This document shows positions 1 through 12,010 of a DNA stretch of 64,000 nucleotides, one piece after another. Every line of letters begins with the position of its first letter. Position 1 is the stretch's first letter. Source of the stretch: Rhodococcus sp. 06-462-5 (GTDB lineage Bacteria; Actinomycetota; Actinomycetes; Mycobacteriales; Mycobacteriaceae); assembly GCF_002258315.1 (NCBI RefSeq), contig NZ_NOYD01000050.1:124001-188000 (forward strand), given 5' to 3'. Both the position numbers and the translations under genes were made by a program. The notes under the pieces were generated by a model. It was not told the DNA's origin. It saw only the letters and a program-made list of their open reading frames with translations, and made no database searches.

Positions 1-1
1 G

Positions 2-1000
2 CCGACGGACGTCATCGCAGGTGCCGCTCTCGGCTCGGCCATCGCGTTGTCCACCCGTCGCTGGTGGGCCGTGCGGTCGGAGAAGCCTGCCGATCTGGGT
101 TCCCCGGTCGAGGTCGAGCCGCTGCAGGGTGGCCGAGGGCTGCTGGTACTCGTCAATCCGGGTTCGGGCACCGATTCAGACGCGGTGCCCGACGCGATTC
201 GTCGAGCACTTCCCGATGCCGATCTGTTCGTGCCGAATCCCGATCAGGACTTCAACGAGCAACTGGAACAGCGGATTCGGAGCACGTCCCCGCGTGCCCT
301 CGGTGTGTGCGGTGGCGACGGAACCGTGGTCAGCGTTGCCGCATCTGCGGTGCGCAACGGATTACCCCTCGCAGCCTTTCCGGGCGGCACCCTCAACCAC
401 TTCGCGCGCGACACCGGATTGACCGTCGTGGAGGACACCGCTGCCGCCGTGGAAGCGGGCACTGCCGAACTGGTCGACATCGCCGAGGTGTCCGTCGACG
501 GCCGCAGCGTGTCCTTCGTCAACACCGCCACGTTCGGTGGCTACCCCGACTCGGTGCGGCTGCGTCAGAAGTTGCAACGCCGGATCGGCAAATGGCCGGC
601 CGCCGCCATCGCGATGACGAGGGTCCTGGCAGCAGCAGAACCACTGAACATCGGGCTCGACGGCACCAGGCACTCGGTCTGGATGCTGTTCGTCGGCAAC
701 GGCAATTACGTACCGACCGACCAAGTGCCCATGTCTCGCAGCAGTATTCACACCGGAACCCTCGATGTCCGGTTTCTTCCGTCCGAGCCGAAGGCATCCA
801 GAACCAGGCTGCTGTGGGCAACGTTGACCGGCACCCTCGGCTCGTCGCCCGCCTACGTTCGTCGAGCGGTGAAGGAACTGACCGTCGAGGTGGAGGGTGC
901 CCCCGTCGCGCTTGCGGCCGACGGCGAAGTGGTGGGCGACGGAACGTGGTTCGAGTTCACCAGCGACAAGAACGGCCTCGTGCTCTACCGGAAGCGATAG
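2..1000 (+). CDS. PAP2 phosphatase-diacylglycerol kinase fusion, 3' part
   Basis: The frame is open from the first bases of the window, so the gene starts upstream. The first visible residues, PTDVIAGAALGSAIA, match the end of a PAP2 phosphatase domain (the usual context is HYPTDVIAG). After a linker comes a lipid/diacylglycerol kinase catalytic domain with LVLVNPGSGT at about residues 48-57 and the nucleotide-binding GGDGT at about 104-108, followed by FPGGTLNHFARD. Such fusions are annotated in mycobacteria and rhodococci as bifunctional PAP2/diacylglycerol kinase proteins and are expected to act on membrane lipids. A TTG codon at 47 is the first possible start in view but would cut off the PAP2 residues, so it is unlikely to be real. 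The gene converges on prcA with 33 bp between them. Confidence 0.85.
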   Translation, partial: PTDVIAGAALGSAIALSTRRWWAVRSEKPADLGSPVEVEPLQGGRGLLVLVNPGSGTDSDAVPDAIRRALPDADLFVPNPDQDFNEQLEQRIRSTSPRALGVCGGDGTVVSVAASAVRNGLPLAAFPGGTLNHFARDTGLTVVEDTAAAVEAGTAELVDIAEVSVDGRSVSFVNTATFGGYPDSVRLRQKLQRRIGKWPAAAIAMTRVLAAAEPLNIGLDGTRHSVWMLFVGNGNYVPTDQVPMSRSSIHTGTLDVRFLPSEPKASRTRLLWATLTGTLGSSPAYVRRAVKELTVEVEGAPVALAADGEVVGDGTWFEFTSDKNGLVLYRKR

Positions 1001-1033
1001 CGCACGAGGCCGAACGAGTGCCGGGACAACCGG

Positions 1034-1807
1034 TCAGGAAGGCGGTGCGCCTTCGGTGTCGGTTGCCGCCTCGACCGCAGCGGTCGGCGTCGGCAACATG
1101 TCCTCCAGTGCAGCTCCGGCGATGCGTCTGAACGCTCGTCGCGGCCGCGCCTGGTCCAGCACCGCGACCTCGAGCGCCGACACCTCGAGAATCTTCTTCT
1201 CCGGCTCGGTGCCGGCCGCAGGCGGTGTAGTCGGACCTGCCGTGAGTGCGTCGACGGCGACCCGCACTGCGTCGGCCAGATCCAGCCCGGAGCGGTAGGT
1301 GTCCTTCAGCGCAGCCACGATCGGCTCGGTCGTCCCGCCCATGACGACGAAATCCTGCTCGTCGACGATGGATCCGTCGTAAGTGATGCGGTAGAGCTGC
1401 GTCGCGACCGGCTCGTCCTGGTGCGACACCTCCGCGACACAGATCTCGACCTCGTACGGCTTGAGCTGCTCGGTGAAGATCGTGCCGAGCGCTTGCGCGT
1501 ACGTCTTGGCGAGCGATCGACCGGTCACGTCGCGCCGATCGTAGGTGTATCCCTTGATATCGGCGTGCTGGATGCCGGCCTTGCGCAGGTTCTCGAACTC
1601 GTTGTACTTGCCAACGGCCGCGAAGCCGATCCGGTCGTAGAGTTCGCTCACCTTGTGCAACGCGGTCGAACGGTTCTCGGCCACGAAGAGGACCCCGTCC
1701 GCGTACGTCAGCACGATGACGCTGCGGCCGCGGCCGATTCCCTTGCGCGCCAACTCCGAACGATCGCGCATGATCTGTTCGGCGGATGCGTAGTACGGCA
1801 TCGTCAT
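1034..1807 (-). CDS. prcA: Proteasome alpha subunit PrcA
   Basis: Structural alpha-ring subunit of the 20S proteasome core, 257 residues, near the usual actinobacterial length. The N-terminus [19 protein letters not shown] is the gating segment typical of PrcA, and it is followed by the Ntn-hydrolase fold ([21 protein letters not shown]). As expected for an alpha subunit it has no processed N-terminal threonine. The ATG at 1807 overlaps the prcB stop in an ATGA arrangement, indicating translational coupling and equal production of the two rings. An internal ATG two codons later (MPYYAS) is an alternative start. The C-terminus is low-complexity and rich in Pro, Ala and Thr. It is the last gene of the pup-prcB-prcA unit; pafA, often near here in relatives, is not in the window. 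Confidence 0.97.
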   Translation of the reverse strand: MTMPYYASAEQIMRDRSELARKGIGRGRSVIVLTYADGVLFVAENRSTALHKVSELYDRIGFAAVGKYNEFENLRKAGIQHADIKGYTYDRRDVTGRSLAKTYAQALGTIFTEQLKPYEVEICVAEVSHQDEPVATQLYRITYDGSIVDEQDFVVMGGTTEPIVAALKDTYRSGLDLADAVRVAVDALTAGPTTPPAAGTEPEKKILEVSALEVAVLDQARPRRAFRRIAGAALEDMLPTPTAAVEAATDTEGAPPS

Positions 1808-2745
1808 GGTGCGCTACCCCCTTCGCTCACTTGCTGGCCGGCCCGGGTGTGGTGCTCGGCACCGCCGGAATGCGCCGCACTCTCGGTCCGCTCCGCGAGG
1901 ACGGACCGCGCTGCAGCCGAAATCCTCTCGTGCGCAACGTCGTCCGCCCCGACGCTGGTGATGGCGACAGCCGTCGGGTAGATCCCGCGGGTGACGTCCG
2001 GACCACCGGTGGCCGAGTCGTCGTCGGCGGCGTCGTACAGCGATTCCACCGCTGCACGGATCGCCTCCTCCTCGGTCATTGCGGGGCGATAGAGCTTCTT
2101 GAGCGCGGACTTGGCGAACAACGATCCCGATCCCACCGCGTGATAGCCCGAACGCTCCTCGTATCGCCCGCCGACCACGTCGTAGGACACGATGCGTCCG
2201 GCTCGATCCGGATCCGAGATGTCGATGTCGAATCCGACCAGCAACGGGACGGCGGCGAGCCCTTGCATCGCGGCACCGAGATTGCTTCGCACCATCGACG
2301 ACAGCTTGTTGGCCTTGCCGTTGAACGTGAGCGGCACGCCCTCGATCTTCTCGTAGTGCTCGAGTTCGACGGCGAAGAGCCGTACCAGCTCGATCGCGAT
2401 ACCCGCAGTTCCGGCGATACCGGCGGCGGAGTAGTCGTCGGTGACGTAGACCTTCTGCATGTCGCGATTGGCGATCAGATTGCCCTGCGTTGCTCGCCGG
2501 TCACCCGCGATCAGAACGCCGCCCGCGTAGGTCAGTGCAACGATCGTCGTCCCGTGCGGAGCGATACCGGACTTGTCCGAACCGCCGTTCGCGGTGTGGG
2601 ACGCCAGATCCGCCGCGATACCGCTCTCGGGCAACAGATGAGGGGCGTGCCGACGAAGATAATCGGAGAACGACGAGCTGCTCGACCCGAATGGGATCGC
2701 CGCTCCGTCGCCGGCCGACCGTGGGTCCGAACGATCCACCGTCAC
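1804..2745 (-). CDS. prcB: Proteasome beta subunit PrcB
   Basis: Catalytic beta subunit of the bacterial 20S proteasome. The first 65 residues form a propeptide containing a serine run near 21-25. Autocleavage before Thr66 in the HGTTIVAL motif would expose the catalytic threonine. The downstream sequence ([34 protein letters not shown]) is characteristic of the family. The total of 313 residues is slightly long because of an acidic, histidine-containing tail. The start is GTG at 2745, overlapping the pup stop by 4 nt (GTGA), so pup, prcB and prcA are coupled one after another. Together with PrcA it degrades pupylated proteins delivered by Mpa. Confidence 0.97.
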   Translation of the reverse strand: MTVDRSDPRSAGDGAAIPFGSSSSSFSDYLRRHAPHLLPESGIAADLASHTANGGSDKSGIAPHGTTIVALTYAGGVLIAGDRRATQGNLIANRDMQKVYVTDDYSAAGIAGTAGIAIELVRLFAVELEHYEKIEGVPLTFNGKANKLSSMVRSNLGAAMQGLAAVPLLVGFDIDISDPDRAGRIVSYDVVGGRYEERSGYHAVGSGSLFAKSALKKLYRPAMTEEEAIRAAVESLYDAADDDSATGGPDVTRGIYPTAVAITSVGADDVAHERISAAARSVLAERTESAAHSGGAEHHTRAGQQVSEGGSAP

Positions 2746-2936
2746 TGGCCGCCCTTCTGAACGTAGGCGCGGACGAAGTCCTCGGCGTTTTCCTCGAGCA
2801 CGTCGTCTATCTCGTCGAGAAGGTCGTCGGTCTCCTCGGCCAGCTTCTCGCGTCGTTCCTGACCACCGGCTCCGGTGTCGCCGGGAACCTCATCGTCGTC
2901 GCCGCCGCCAGAGCGCCGTGTCTGCTCCTGTGCCAT
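2742..2936 (-). CDS. pup: Prokaryotic ubiquitin-like protein Pup
   Basis: A 64-residue intrinsically disordered modifier. It starts [12 protein letters not shown], has the helix-forming acidic segment [21 protein letters not shown] that binds the Mpa coiled coil, and ends in Gly-Gly-Gln. The terminal Gln means Dop must first deamidate it to Glu before a ligase can attach it to lysines on target proteins. A strong Shine-Dalgarno sequence (GGAGGAGG) lies 9 nt before the ATG. The gene is first of the coupled pup-prcB-prcA unit. A 194-bp non-coding gap separates it from dop; a TAGGGT hexamer on the minus strand at 3061-3066 could be the -10 box, giving a leader of roughly 120 nt, but there is no convincing -35. 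Confidence 0.97.
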   Translation of the reverse strand: MAQEQTRRSGGGDDDEVPGDTGAGGQERREKLAEETDDLLDEIDDVLEENAEDFVRAYVQKGGQ

Positions 2937-3130
2937 AGTCGCCGACCTCCTCCGTGTATCGAGAAAACAGATCTACTGCACTCTCTTCGGTCGATCCGCG
3001 GTGCACCGTCGTGGATGTGCAAGTGCAACCGAACGTTCCGCCGAAAGTGCACGGACCTTTACCCTACCGACAGACCGACTCCGCCGGTTGGCAAGACACC
3101 GCGATTGGTCACCACCGGTCTGTGGGTGCG

Positions 3131-4630
3131 TCAGTTGGTGAGCTGATCGACGAGCTCTGCGGCGCTGTCGACCGACTCGAGCAGTGCACCGACGTGCGAT
3201 TTGGTGCCTCGTAGCGGCTCGAGGGTCGGGATCCGAACGAGGGAATCGCCACCGAGATCGAAGATGACCGAGTCCCAGCTCGCCGCGGCGATATCGGCCC
3301 CGAACTTGCGCAGGCACTCGCCGCGGAAGTAGGCCCTCGTGTCCTCGGGTGGCGTGCCGACGGCATCGAGCACCTGCTGCTCGGTGACCAGTCGATCCAT
3401 CGACCCACGAGCGACCAGCCGGTTGTACAGGCCTTTGTCCAGTCGCACATCGGAGTACTGCAGGTCGACCAGATGCAGCCGCGGAGCCGACCACCCGAGC
3501 CCCTCCCGCTGACGGAAGCCTTCGAGCAGGCGCAGTTTCGCGGGCCAGTCCAGCAGGTGGGCACATTCCATCGGATCCCGCTCGAGCAGGTCGAGGACCA
3601 TGGCCCACTTGTCGAGCACGTCCAGTGCACGCGCATCGTCACTGCCCTCGGCAGCCACGAACTTGGCAACACGCTGATGGTAGATCCGCTGCAGCGCAAG
3701 CCCGGTCAGTTCGCGGCCGTCGGCGAGAGCGACGGCCTTGCGCAGCGTCGGATCGTGGCTGATCTGATGGACTGCGGTCACCGGCCTGGCCAGCTGCAGA
3801 TCGGACAGGTCGACCCCCGCTTCGATGATGTCGAGCACGAGCGCAGTGGTGCCGACCTTGAGATAGGTCGACATCTCGGCGAGATTGGCGTCGCCGATGA
3901 TGCAGTGCAGGCGGCGATACTTGTCCGCGTCCGCGTGCGGTTCGTCGCGCGTGTTGATGATGCCGCGCTTGAGGGTGGTCTCGAGGCCCACTTCCACCTC
4001 GATGTAGTCGGCCCGCTGCGACAGCTGAAAGCCCGCTTCGTCACCGGACTGGCCGATTCCGACGCGTCCCGACCCGGTGATGACCTGCCTCGAAGCGAAG
4101 AACGGCGACAGACCGGCGATGACCGCCGAGAACGGCGTCTCGCGTGACATCAGGTAGTTCTCGTGGGTGCCGTACGACGCGCCCTTGCCGTCGACGTTGT
4201 TCTTGTACAGCTGAAGGCGCGGCGCACCCGGGACGCTCGATGCGTGGCGGGCGGCGGCTTCCATCACCCGCTCGCCTGCCTTGTCCCAGATGACTGCGTC
4301 CAGCGGATCACGTACCTCGGGAGCCGAGTACTCGGGGTGTGCGTGATCGACGTACAGGCGAGCACCGTTGGTGAGAATCATGTTGGCTGCGCCGATCTCG
4401 TCGGCATCGATCACCGGTGCGGGGCCGCTGAAGCGTCCGAGGTCGAAGCCGCGGGCATCGCGTAGCGGCGACTCGACCTCGTAGTCCCAGCGCGTGCGCT
4501 TGGCCCGGGGCACTCCGGCGGCTGCCGCGTACGCCAACACCGCCTGGGTGGAGGTCAGGATCGGGTTGGCGGTGGGTTCGGTGGGCGAAGAGATGCCGTA
4601 CTCGACCTCGATACCGATGATGCGCTGCAT
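3131..4630 (-). CDS. dop: Pup deamidase/depupylase Dop
   Basis: Carboxylate-amine ligase-like enzyme of 499 residues that deamidates the C-terminal Gln of Pup and removes Pup from substrates. The N-terminal [16 protein letters not shown] is diagnostic of Dop rather than the ligase PafA. Asp95 in [17 protein letters not shown] is at the position of the catalytic aspartate known in mycobacterial Dop. The ATG at 4630 is preceded by TAGGCT six nucleotides upstream and has no Shine-Dalgarno sequence, so a leaderless message is likely. It sits between mpa and pup, as in mycobacteria, 81 bp after the mpa stop and separated from it by a strong hairpin. Confidence 0.96.
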   Translation of the reverse strand: MQRIIGIEVEYGISSPTEPTANPILTSTQAVLAYAAAAGVPRAKRTRWDYEVESPLRDARGFDLGRFSGPAPVIDADEIGAANMILTNGARLYVDHAHPEYSAPEVRDPLDAVIWDKAGERVMEAAARHASSVPGAPRLQLYKNNVDGKGASYGTHENYLMSRETPFSAVIAGLSPFFASRQVITGSGRVGIGQSGDEAGFQLSQRADYIEVEVGLETTLKRGIINTRDEPHADADKYRRLHCIIGDANLAEMSTYLKVGTTALVLDIIEAGVDLSDLQLARPVTAVHQISHDPTLRKAVALADGRELTGLALQRIYHQRVAKFVAAEGSDDARALDVLDKWAMVLDLLERDPMECAHLLDWPAKLRLLEGFRQREGLGWSAPRLHLVDLQYSDVRLDKGLYNRLVARGSMDRLVTEQQVLDAVGTPPEDTRAYFRGECLRKFGADIAAASWDSVIFDLGGDSLVRIPTLEPLRGTKSHVGALLESVDSAAELVDQLTN

Positions 4631-4636
4631 AAGTCG

Positions 4637-4642
4637 AGCCTA
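4637..4642 (-). promoter_or_regulatory. Putative -10 box for dop (leaderless)
   Basis: On the minus strand this reads TAGGCT and ends 6 nt before the dop ATG. That places the expected transcription start on or next to the start codon. No clear -35 is visible. Confidence 0.5.
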
Positions 4643-4660
4643 GACGGCCGGCAGATGCAG

Positions 4661-4693
4661 TTCGGGGCGCGCCCTGTGCGGACGCGCCCCGAA
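4661..4693 (-). terminator. GC-rich hairpin after mpa
   Basis: A perfect 11-bp inverted repeat (TTCGGGGCGCG and CGCGCCCCGAA, loop of 11 nt) begins 18 nt after the mpa stop. There is no T-run on the minus strand, so it resembles the U-tract-less hairpins of actinobacteria. It could terminate or attenuate read-through from mpa into dop. Confidence 0.5.
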
Positions 4694-4711
4694 AACTGCT
4701 CGACGAAGGAT

Positions 4712-6475
4712 CTACAGGTACTGGCCGGTATTGGCCTCGGTGTCGATCGCCCGGCTCGCGCTGGCGTTCTTGCCGGTGACCAGCGTGCGGATGTAGACGA
4801 TCCGCTCGCCCTTCTTGCCGGAGATTCGAGCCCAGTCGTCCGGGTTCGTGGTGTTCGGCAGGTCTTCGTTCTCGGCGAACTCGTCGACGATGGAGTCGAA
4901 GAGATGTTGAATTCGCAGACCGCCGTTGCCGGTTTCGAGTACCGATTTGATGGCGTACTTCTTCGCGCGGTCGACGATGTTCTGGATCATGGCACCGGAG
5001 TTGAAGTCCTTGAAGTACAGAACTTCCTTGTCTCCGTTGGCATACGTCACCTCGAGGAAACGGTTGTCGTCGCTTTCGGCGTACATGCGCTCGACGACGC
5101 GGTCGATCATCCCTCGGATGCAGGCCGCGCGGTCTCCACCGAACTCTGCGACGTCGTCGGCGTTGACCGGCAACGAGTCGGTCAGGTACTTCGAGAAGAT
5201 GTCCTGTGCCGATTCGGCGTCGGGCCGCTCGATCTTGATCTTCACGTCCAGGCGACCGGGCCGCAGGATCGCGGGGTCGATCATGTCCTCACGGTTGGAG
5301 GCACCGATCACGATGACGTTCTCCAGCCCCTCCACGCCGTCGATCTCGGCGAGCAACTGCGGAACGACCGTCGTCTCGACGTCGGACGAGACGCCCGAAC
5401 CACGGGTGCGGAAGATCGAATCCATCTCGTCGAAGAACACGATGACCGGGGTGCCCTCGGACGCCTTCTCCCGCGCGCGCTGGAAGATCATGCGGATGTG
5501 CCGCTCGGTCTCGCCGACGAACTTGTTGAGCAGTTCGGGGCCCTTGATGTTGAGGAAGAACGACTTCGCTTCCTTGGCGTCCTGACCGCGGGCCTCGGCG
5601 ATCTTCTTGGCCAACGAGTTGGCAACGGCCTTGGCGATCAACGTCTTTCCGCAACCGGGAGGGCCGTAGAGCAGCACACCTTTGGGCGGGCGCAGGGAGT
5701 ATTCGCGGAACAGATCCTTGTGCAGGAACGGCAGTTCGACGGCGTCCCGAATCTGTTCGATCTGTCGCCCGAGACCACCGATGTCCTCGTATCCGACGTC
5801 CGGCACCTCTTCGAGAACCAGGTCCTCCACCTCGGCCTTGGGGACGCGCTCGAAGGCGTAGCCGGCCTTGGTGTCGACGAGCAAGGAATCGCCGGGGCGG
5901 AGTTTGCGGGACGGTTCGTCGGGGTCGACAGGGCCCTCGTCGTTGACCATGTCGATCAACGGCTTGGCCAGCCACACGACTCGCTCCTCGTCGGCGTGAC
6001 CGACGACGAGTGCCCTCGATCCGTCGCCCAGAAGCTCACGCAGAGTGCTGATTTCGCCGACCTGGTCGAAAGTGCAGGCCTCGACGATGGTCAACGCTTC
6101 GTTCAGTCGCACCGTCTGTCCCGGTGCCAGTGAGTCGGCCTCGATGTTGGGTGAACACGTCAGCCTCATCTTGCGCCCGGAGGTGAACACGTCGACCGTT
6201 CCGTCGTCGAACACGCTCAGCAGAACGCCGTAACCGCTCGGTGGTTGACCGAGGCGGTCCACTTCCTCGCGGAGCGCGATGAGCTGTTGCCTGGCCTCTT
6301 TGAGCGTATCCATCAACTTGGCGTTGCGGAGCGCCAGCGAATCGACGCGACCTTCGAGTTCGCGTACCTGCTCGGGGGACTCCCCCAGTTGGCGGCGCAG
6401 TGAAGCAGCTTCGGCTCGCACGGCGTCCAGTTCGGCTCTGGCCGCGGCCACATCCGGATTGTCTGTTGAGCTCAT
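4712..6475 (-). CDS. mpa: Proteasomal AAA+ ATPase Mpa/ARC
   Basis: Hexameric unfoldase that recognises Pup and threads tagged proteins into the 20S core; 587 residues from the ATG at 6475. The domains run: coiled coil that binds Pup (about 10-75), tandem OB-fold region (about 80-220), AAA+ module with Walker A GPPGCGKT at 271-278 and Walker B VIVFFDE at 344-350, then a second region ending in GQYL. The penultimate tyrosine is the proteasome-docking tail known from Mpa. The start was chosen because GGGAGGAG lies 6 nt upstream of the ATG that begins [16 protein letters not shown]; the 34 in-frame codons further upstream look non-coding. It is divergent from the lipoprotein gene at 6655. Confidence 0.96.
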   Translation of the reverse strand: MSSTDNPDVAAARAELDAVRAEAASLRRQLGESPEQVRELEGRVDSLALRNAKLMDTLKEARQQLIALREEVDRLGQPPSGYGVLLSVFDDGTVDVFTSGRKMRLTCSPNIEADSLAPGQTVRLNEALTIVEACTFDQVGEISTLRELLGDGSRALVVGHADEERVVWLAKPLIDMVNDEGPVDPDEPSRKLRPGDSLLVDTKAGYAFERVPKAEVEDLVLEEVPDVGYEDIGGLGRQIEQIRDAVELPFLHKDLFREYSLRPPKGVLLYGPPGCGKTLIAKAVANSLAKKIAEARGQDAKEAKSFFLNIKGPELLNKFVGETERHIRMIFQRAREKASEGTPVIVFFDEMDSIFRTRGSGVSSDVETTVVPQLLAEIDGVEGLENVIVIGASNREDMIDPAILRPGRLDVKIKIERPDAESAQDIFSKYLTDSLPVNADDVAEFGGDRAACIRGMIDRVVERMYAESDDNRFLEVTYANGDKEVLYFKDFNSGAMIQNIVDRAKKYAIKSVLETGNGGLRIQHLFDSIVDEFAENEDLPNTTNPDDWARISGKKGERIVYIRTLVTGKNASASRAIDTEANTGQYL

Positions 6476-6596
6476 GAGCGACTCCTCCCAGTGACGATCT
6501 TTCAACGCTACCGGCACCGGCCCGAATGTGCGGACCGACACCACGATCGGGACGGAGAAGCACTGTGTCTCGACCACACCCGAGCGTCGGTCGAAT

Positions 6597-6615
6597 TCAT
6601 GTTAGCCTCACCTGA
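6597..6615. promoter_or_regulatory. Putative IdeR/DtxR iron box over a -10 box
   Basis: The 19 bases match the IdeR/DtxR consensus TTAGGTTAGSCTAACCTAA at 15 of 19 positions (mismatches at 2, 4, 13 and 18). A TANNNT hexamer, TAGCCT at 6603-6608, lies inside the box in the direction of the downstream lipoprotein gene. Iron-loaded repressor would then block RNA polymerase. The site is 39 bp before the chosen GTG at 6655 and 121 bp before mpa on the other strand. Confidence 0.55.
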
Positions 6616-6654
6616 CCAAACAGCGGACCGACCATGGAATCAGGGGCCTCACCA

Positions 6655-7146
6655 GTGACGATGCGTAAATTCTCGGTAGTTGTCGCGCTCGCGGCGGCGG
6701 TGATTTCGGTAGCCGGATGCAGCTCGGCCGATGAATCCGATCAGACCGATCACAATTCGACGTCGGCCGCCGAGAGCAGCGCCCCGGCAGCCGAAGCGCC
6801 CGCCGTCGCACCGCCGACATCCGGTGAACTCGAAGCATCTCTGCTGCAGTTGGTGGCCCCGAACGTCGACGCAACGACGAAGGCGGCGGCGGTCGAGAAC
6901 GGGCAGGCACGCCTGACCAACCTCGAAACGATGACCGCGGCCCTGGCCAACTACGGCGCGATCACGTTCGAGGTTGCCGAACCGACGGTCGAGGGCGAGA
7001 CATCCACCGCCGACGTCGCGATAGCCACCCCGAGGGGAACGGCAGCTCCGTCCCCTCAGACCTGGGTGCTGATCGACGGCGACTGGAAGCTCTCCGATGC
7101 CAGTACCTGCCAGATTCTCGCCATGGGACAGGCTCCCTGCGCCTAG
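6655..7146 (+). CDS. MTB12-like secreted lipoprotein (LppK position)
   Basis: Small exported lipoprotein of 163 residues. A short basic N-terminus (VTMRKF) is followed by a hydrophobic stretch and a lipobox, VAGC, so the mature protein should begin at the cysteine and be lipid-anchored. After a Ser/Ala/Pro-rich linker the C-terminal half ends with VLIDGDWKLSDASTCQIL, resembling the C-terminal domain of mycobacterial antigen MTB12. Position next to mpa corresponds to Rv2116 (LppK). GTG at 6655 has AGGGG 8 nt upstream; ATG at 6661 is the alternative. The function is unknown. The iron box upstream suggests it is made under iron limitation. Confidence 0.75.
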   Translation: MTMRKFSVVVALAAAVISVAGCSSADESDQTDHNSTSAAESSAPAAEAPAVAPPTSGELEASLLQLVAPNVDATTKAAAVENGQARLTNLETMTAALANYGAITFEVAEPTVEGETSTADVAIATPRGTAAPSPQTWVLIDGDWKLSDASTCQILAMGQAPCA

Positions 7147-7181
7147 ACCGACAGGTCAGGAATCTTCGGCGACGCCGATCG

Positions 7182-9237
<2,056 letters not shown>

Positions 9238-9241
<4 letters not shown>

Positions 9242-10050
9242 CGATTCCGAACGCCTTCTTCGTTCCAGCCGGAGTCGGTAGTGAAGGCCACGAGAGGGTC
9301 ACCGCGACCGAGCACACCGTCAGCCTGTGGGCACCGACGATGCAGCACGGGGCACCGCCGTCCGCCCTGTTGGTCCGTGCGCTCGAGCGCGTCGACGCTC
9401 GGGAGGACACCCGTATCAGTCGCGTGGCCGTCGACATCCTCGGGCCGGTTCCGGTCGGGGACATCGAGATCCGAGCCTGGACGGAGCGTCCCGGTGCCAA
9501 CATCGAGCTCGTCGTGGCGGAACTCTGGGCGGACGGCACCTCGGGAACTGCGCGGGCGGTGGCTCGCGGCAGCGCATGGCGTATGCGCACCACGCCGACC
9601 GACGACGTTGCACACTCGGGCGATCCGGTGATGCAACCGGTGAGCGACGGTGTCGACTACACGTTCGGTGGCACCTGGTCGTCGGGCTATCTCGACGCCG
9701 TCGAGTTCAAGACTCTCACCGGACTCGGCGAGCCGGGGCCGGGCCAGGTGTGGGCAAGGCCCAAACCTGTTCTCGTGCAGGGTGAATCGATGACATCACT
9801 GGAAAGACTGTTCTCGATCGCGGACATCGCGAACGGAATCGGAGCGAAACTCCCGATCGACGAATGGACGTTCTTGAACACCGACCTGACCGTGCACGTG
9901 TTCCGAGTGCCGCAGGGCGAATGGATCGGGGTGTCGGCCGAGACCTCCACCGGGCCCGACGGTATCGCCATGTGTGCGGGCACACTCAGCGACGAACTGG
10001 GACCGGTCGGCCGCATCGCTCAGACGGTGCTGGTTCGCCGTCGCACCTGA
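9238..10050 (+). CDS. Thioesterase-family (double hotdog) protein
   Basis: A 270-residue protein resembling the acyl-CoA thioesterase-like family with two hotdog domains. The N-terminal half has WAPTMQHGAPPSALLVRALE, the usual segment around the substrate site, and RVAVDILGPVPVGDIEIRAW. The C-terminal half has the second hotdog segment (WTFLNTDLTVHVFRVPQGEWIGVSAET). It is likely to hydrolyse an acyl-CoA, but no substrate can be inferred. GTG at 9238 overlaps the nuclease stop (GTGA), so the two genes are co-translated although no functional link is evident. Confidence 0.82.
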
Positions 10051-10119
10051 CGAGCGACAACGATCGCGGCACCCGCTGCGAGGACGCAACGCGCGAAGCG
10101 ACCCGTCGGCTGCCCGGAT

Positions 10120-10971
10120 TCAGAATGCTCGGCAGGACCTGATGTCGGAGGCGAGGATCGCCTTGGCACCCAGCTCGGCGAGCTGATCCATGACGTTGTT
10201 GTGCACCTTGCGAGAAACCATGGCGCGCACGGCAACCCAATTGTCGTCGACCATCGGGGCGAGGGTCGGCGATTCGATTCCGGGGGTGATCTTGACGGCC
10301 TCGTCGAGGATCGACTTGGGGCAGTCGTAATCGAGCATCAGGTACTGCTGCGCGAACACGACGCCCTGCACGCGCGCGATGAGCTGCTTGCGTGCGGAGT
10401 CGGTGCCAGGGGTGCCTGCCCGTTCGATCAATACACCCTCCGAATCGCAGAGGGATTCACCGAAGGCCACGAGGTTGTTCTGACGCAGCGAGCGTCCCGA
10501 CTCCACGACGTCGGCGATCGCGTCGGCGACCCCGAGCTGGATGGAGATCTCGACTGCACCGTCGAGACGGATGACCGTGGCCTCGAGTCCTCTGGAGGCC
10601 AGATCCTTACGCACCAGATTGGGATAGGACGTGGCGATGCGCAGTCCGCCCAGGTCCTCGGGTGCCCATTCCTTGCCCGCAGGTGCGGCGTATCGGAACG
10701 TCGAACGACCGAATCCGAGTGCCAGCCGTTCCTCGACCGCAGCACCCGAATCGAGAGCCAGGTCGCGTCCGGTGATACCCAGATCCAACTGCCCGGATCC
10801 GACGTAGATCGCGATGTCCTTGGGGCGCAGAAAGAAGAACTCGACGCCGTTCGCCGGGTCGAGAACCGTCAGGTCCTTCGAGTCGCTTCGACGTCGGTAA
10901 CCGGCTTCACTGAGAATTTCGGCGGCGGACTCGGAGAGAGCGCCCTTGTTGGGTACGGCTACGCGCAGCAT
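10120..10971 (-). CDS. hisG: ATP phosphoribosyltransferase HisG (long form)
   Basis: First and committed enzyme of histidine biosynthesis, joining ATP and PRPP. The 283-residue length and the C-terminal regulatory domain ([23 protein letters not shown] onward) mark the long, histidine-inhibited hexameric form found in mycobacteria. The N-terminus [16 protein letters not shown] is typical. The start at 10971 is chosen because in-frame sequence upstream is not conserved-looking and this ATG aligns with the family start. It lies 47 bp after hisE on the same strand, in what looks like a metH-HAD-hisE-hisG transcript. Confidence 0.95.
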   Translation of the reverse strand: MLRVAVPNKGALSESAAEILSEAGYRRRSDSKDLTVLDPANGVEFFFLRPKDIAIYVGSGQLDLGITGRDLALDSGAAVEERLALGFGRSTFRYAAPAGKEWAPEDLGGLRIATSYPNLVRKDLASRGLEATVIRLDGAVEISIQLGVADAIADVVESGRSLRQNNLVAFGESLCDSEGVLIERAGTPGTDSARKQLIARVQGVVFAQQYLMLDYDCPKSILDEAVKITPGIESPTLAPMVDDNWVAVRAMVSRKVHNNVMDQLAELGAKAILASDIRSCRAF

Positions 10972-11018
10972 GGAGTTTTCCTTGTTCGACGAGTTCGTGA
11001 GCGACATGCGGATCGAAC

Positions 11019-11300
11019 TCACAGATGTTTGTAGACGTCCTCGAGTTCGAGGCCTCTGCCCACCATCATCACCTGGACCCAGTAGAGGAGCTGAGAGATC
11101 TCCTCGGCGAGCGCCTCGTCGCTCTCGTGCTCGGCAGCGATCCACACTTCACCGGCTTCTTCGAGGACCTTCTTGCCCTGGAAATGAACTCCCGCGTCCA
11201 ACGCTGCGACGGTGCCCGAACCCTCGGGACGGGTCTTCGAGCGATCGGTGAGCTCGGCGAACAGCGAATCGAAAGTCTTCACGACTGGATATTCTTTCAC
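11019..11300 (-). CDS. hisE: Phosphoribosyl-ATP pyrophosphatase HisE
   Basis: Hydrolyses phosphoribosyl-ATP to phosphoribosyl-AMP, the second step of histidine synthesis. The all-alpha NTP-pyrophosphohydrolase fold is shown by [19 protein letters not shown] and [14 protein letters not shown], which carry the metal-binding glutamates. GTG at 11300 gives 93 residues, the length I recall for the mycobacterial protein; a second GTG at 11282 would give 87. Neither has a strong ribosome-binding site, so the start is uncertain by six codons. It directly precedes hisG and is 32 bp after the HAD gene. Confidence 0.93.
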   Translation of the reverse strand: MKEYPVVKTFDSLFAELTDRSKTRPEGSGTVAALDAGVHFQGKKVLEEAGEVWIAAEHESDEALAEEISQLLYWVQVMMVGRGLELEDVYKHL

Positions 11301-11332
11301 GTCGACACTCGGGTACACGAACACGGTCGAGA

Positions 11333-12010
11333 TCAGGCTGTCAGGCCCGACCAAGCCCGCCGGACGTCGTCGGCAGTCAGGCCGAGCAGACCGTCGCGAA
11401 TCGTGTACCCGGGTGCGGCCGGCACTGCGATCTCGGAGGGAACCACCAGCACCGGACAGCCCGCCGTGTGGGCAGAGAGCGAGCCGGTGGGCGAATCCTC
11501 GACCGCGAGGCAGGAGGCAGCGTCGAAACCGAGCAACGCAGCACCGCGCAGGTACGGTGCCGGGTGCGGCTTGCCTGCCTCGACCTCGTCGCCGGTGACC
11601 GTGATGTCGAAGTACTCGCGCCCCAGGGTGTCGAGTGCCCGCTCGACCAGACCCCGCTCGGTGTTGGTGACCAGCCCGGTGGACAGGCCCATCTCGCGCA
11701 CGAGCGCAAGAGCGTCCTTTGCACCGGGTCGCCACGGAATGCCCTCGGCGAACAGGTCTCCGACGCGGGCCGTAAGCCATTCGCGGCCCTGAACCAGGTG
11801 CTCGTCGGTGACCTCGACCGACGCGTTCGCCAGAACCTTGCGCAGTGCATCCCACATCGAGTTGCCGAGGGTGCTCTCGCGCACCTCCGCGCTGAGTTCC
11901 GTTCCCAGCGTGCGGGAGTACTCACCGATGGCGACGTCCCAGATCTTCTCCGAGTCGAGCAGCGTGCCGTCCATGTCCCACAGGACACCTCGCAGGTGGG
12001 TTCTAGACAT
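11333..12010 (-). CDS. HAD-superfamily phosphatase (beta-phosphoglucomutase-like)
   Basis: A 225-residue haloacid dehalogenase-type hydrolase. Motif I is [12 protein letters not shown] with both catalytic aspartates, motif II lies near GLVTNTERG, and motifs III/IV are [19 protein letters not shown] and VEDSPTG. The helical cap between motifs I and II is of the beta-phosphoglucomutase/phosphoglycolate phosphatase kind. The substrate is unknown. The ATG at 12010 overlaps the metH stop by 8 nt, so it is translationally coupled to metH, and hisE-hisG follow. A phosphatase could in principle supply the histidinol-phosphatase step, but nothing in the sequence proves it. Confidence 0.88.
   Translation of the reverse strand: MSRTHLRGVLWDMDGTLLDSEKIWDVAIGEYSRTLGTELSAEVRESTLGNSMWDALRKVLANASVEVTDEHLVQGREWLTARVGDLFAEGIPWRPGAKDALALVREMGLSTGLVTNTERGLVERALDTLGREYFDITVTGDEVEAGKPHPAPYLRGAALLGFDAASCLAVEDSPTGSLSAHTAGCPVLVVPSEIAVPAAPGYTIRDGLLGLTADDVRRAWSGLTA

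Noticed and set aside
3131-4630. The gene next to pup being the ligase PafA
   Set aside because: The N-terminus [16 protein letters not shown] and Asp95 context are those of Dop; PafA-specific segments are absent.
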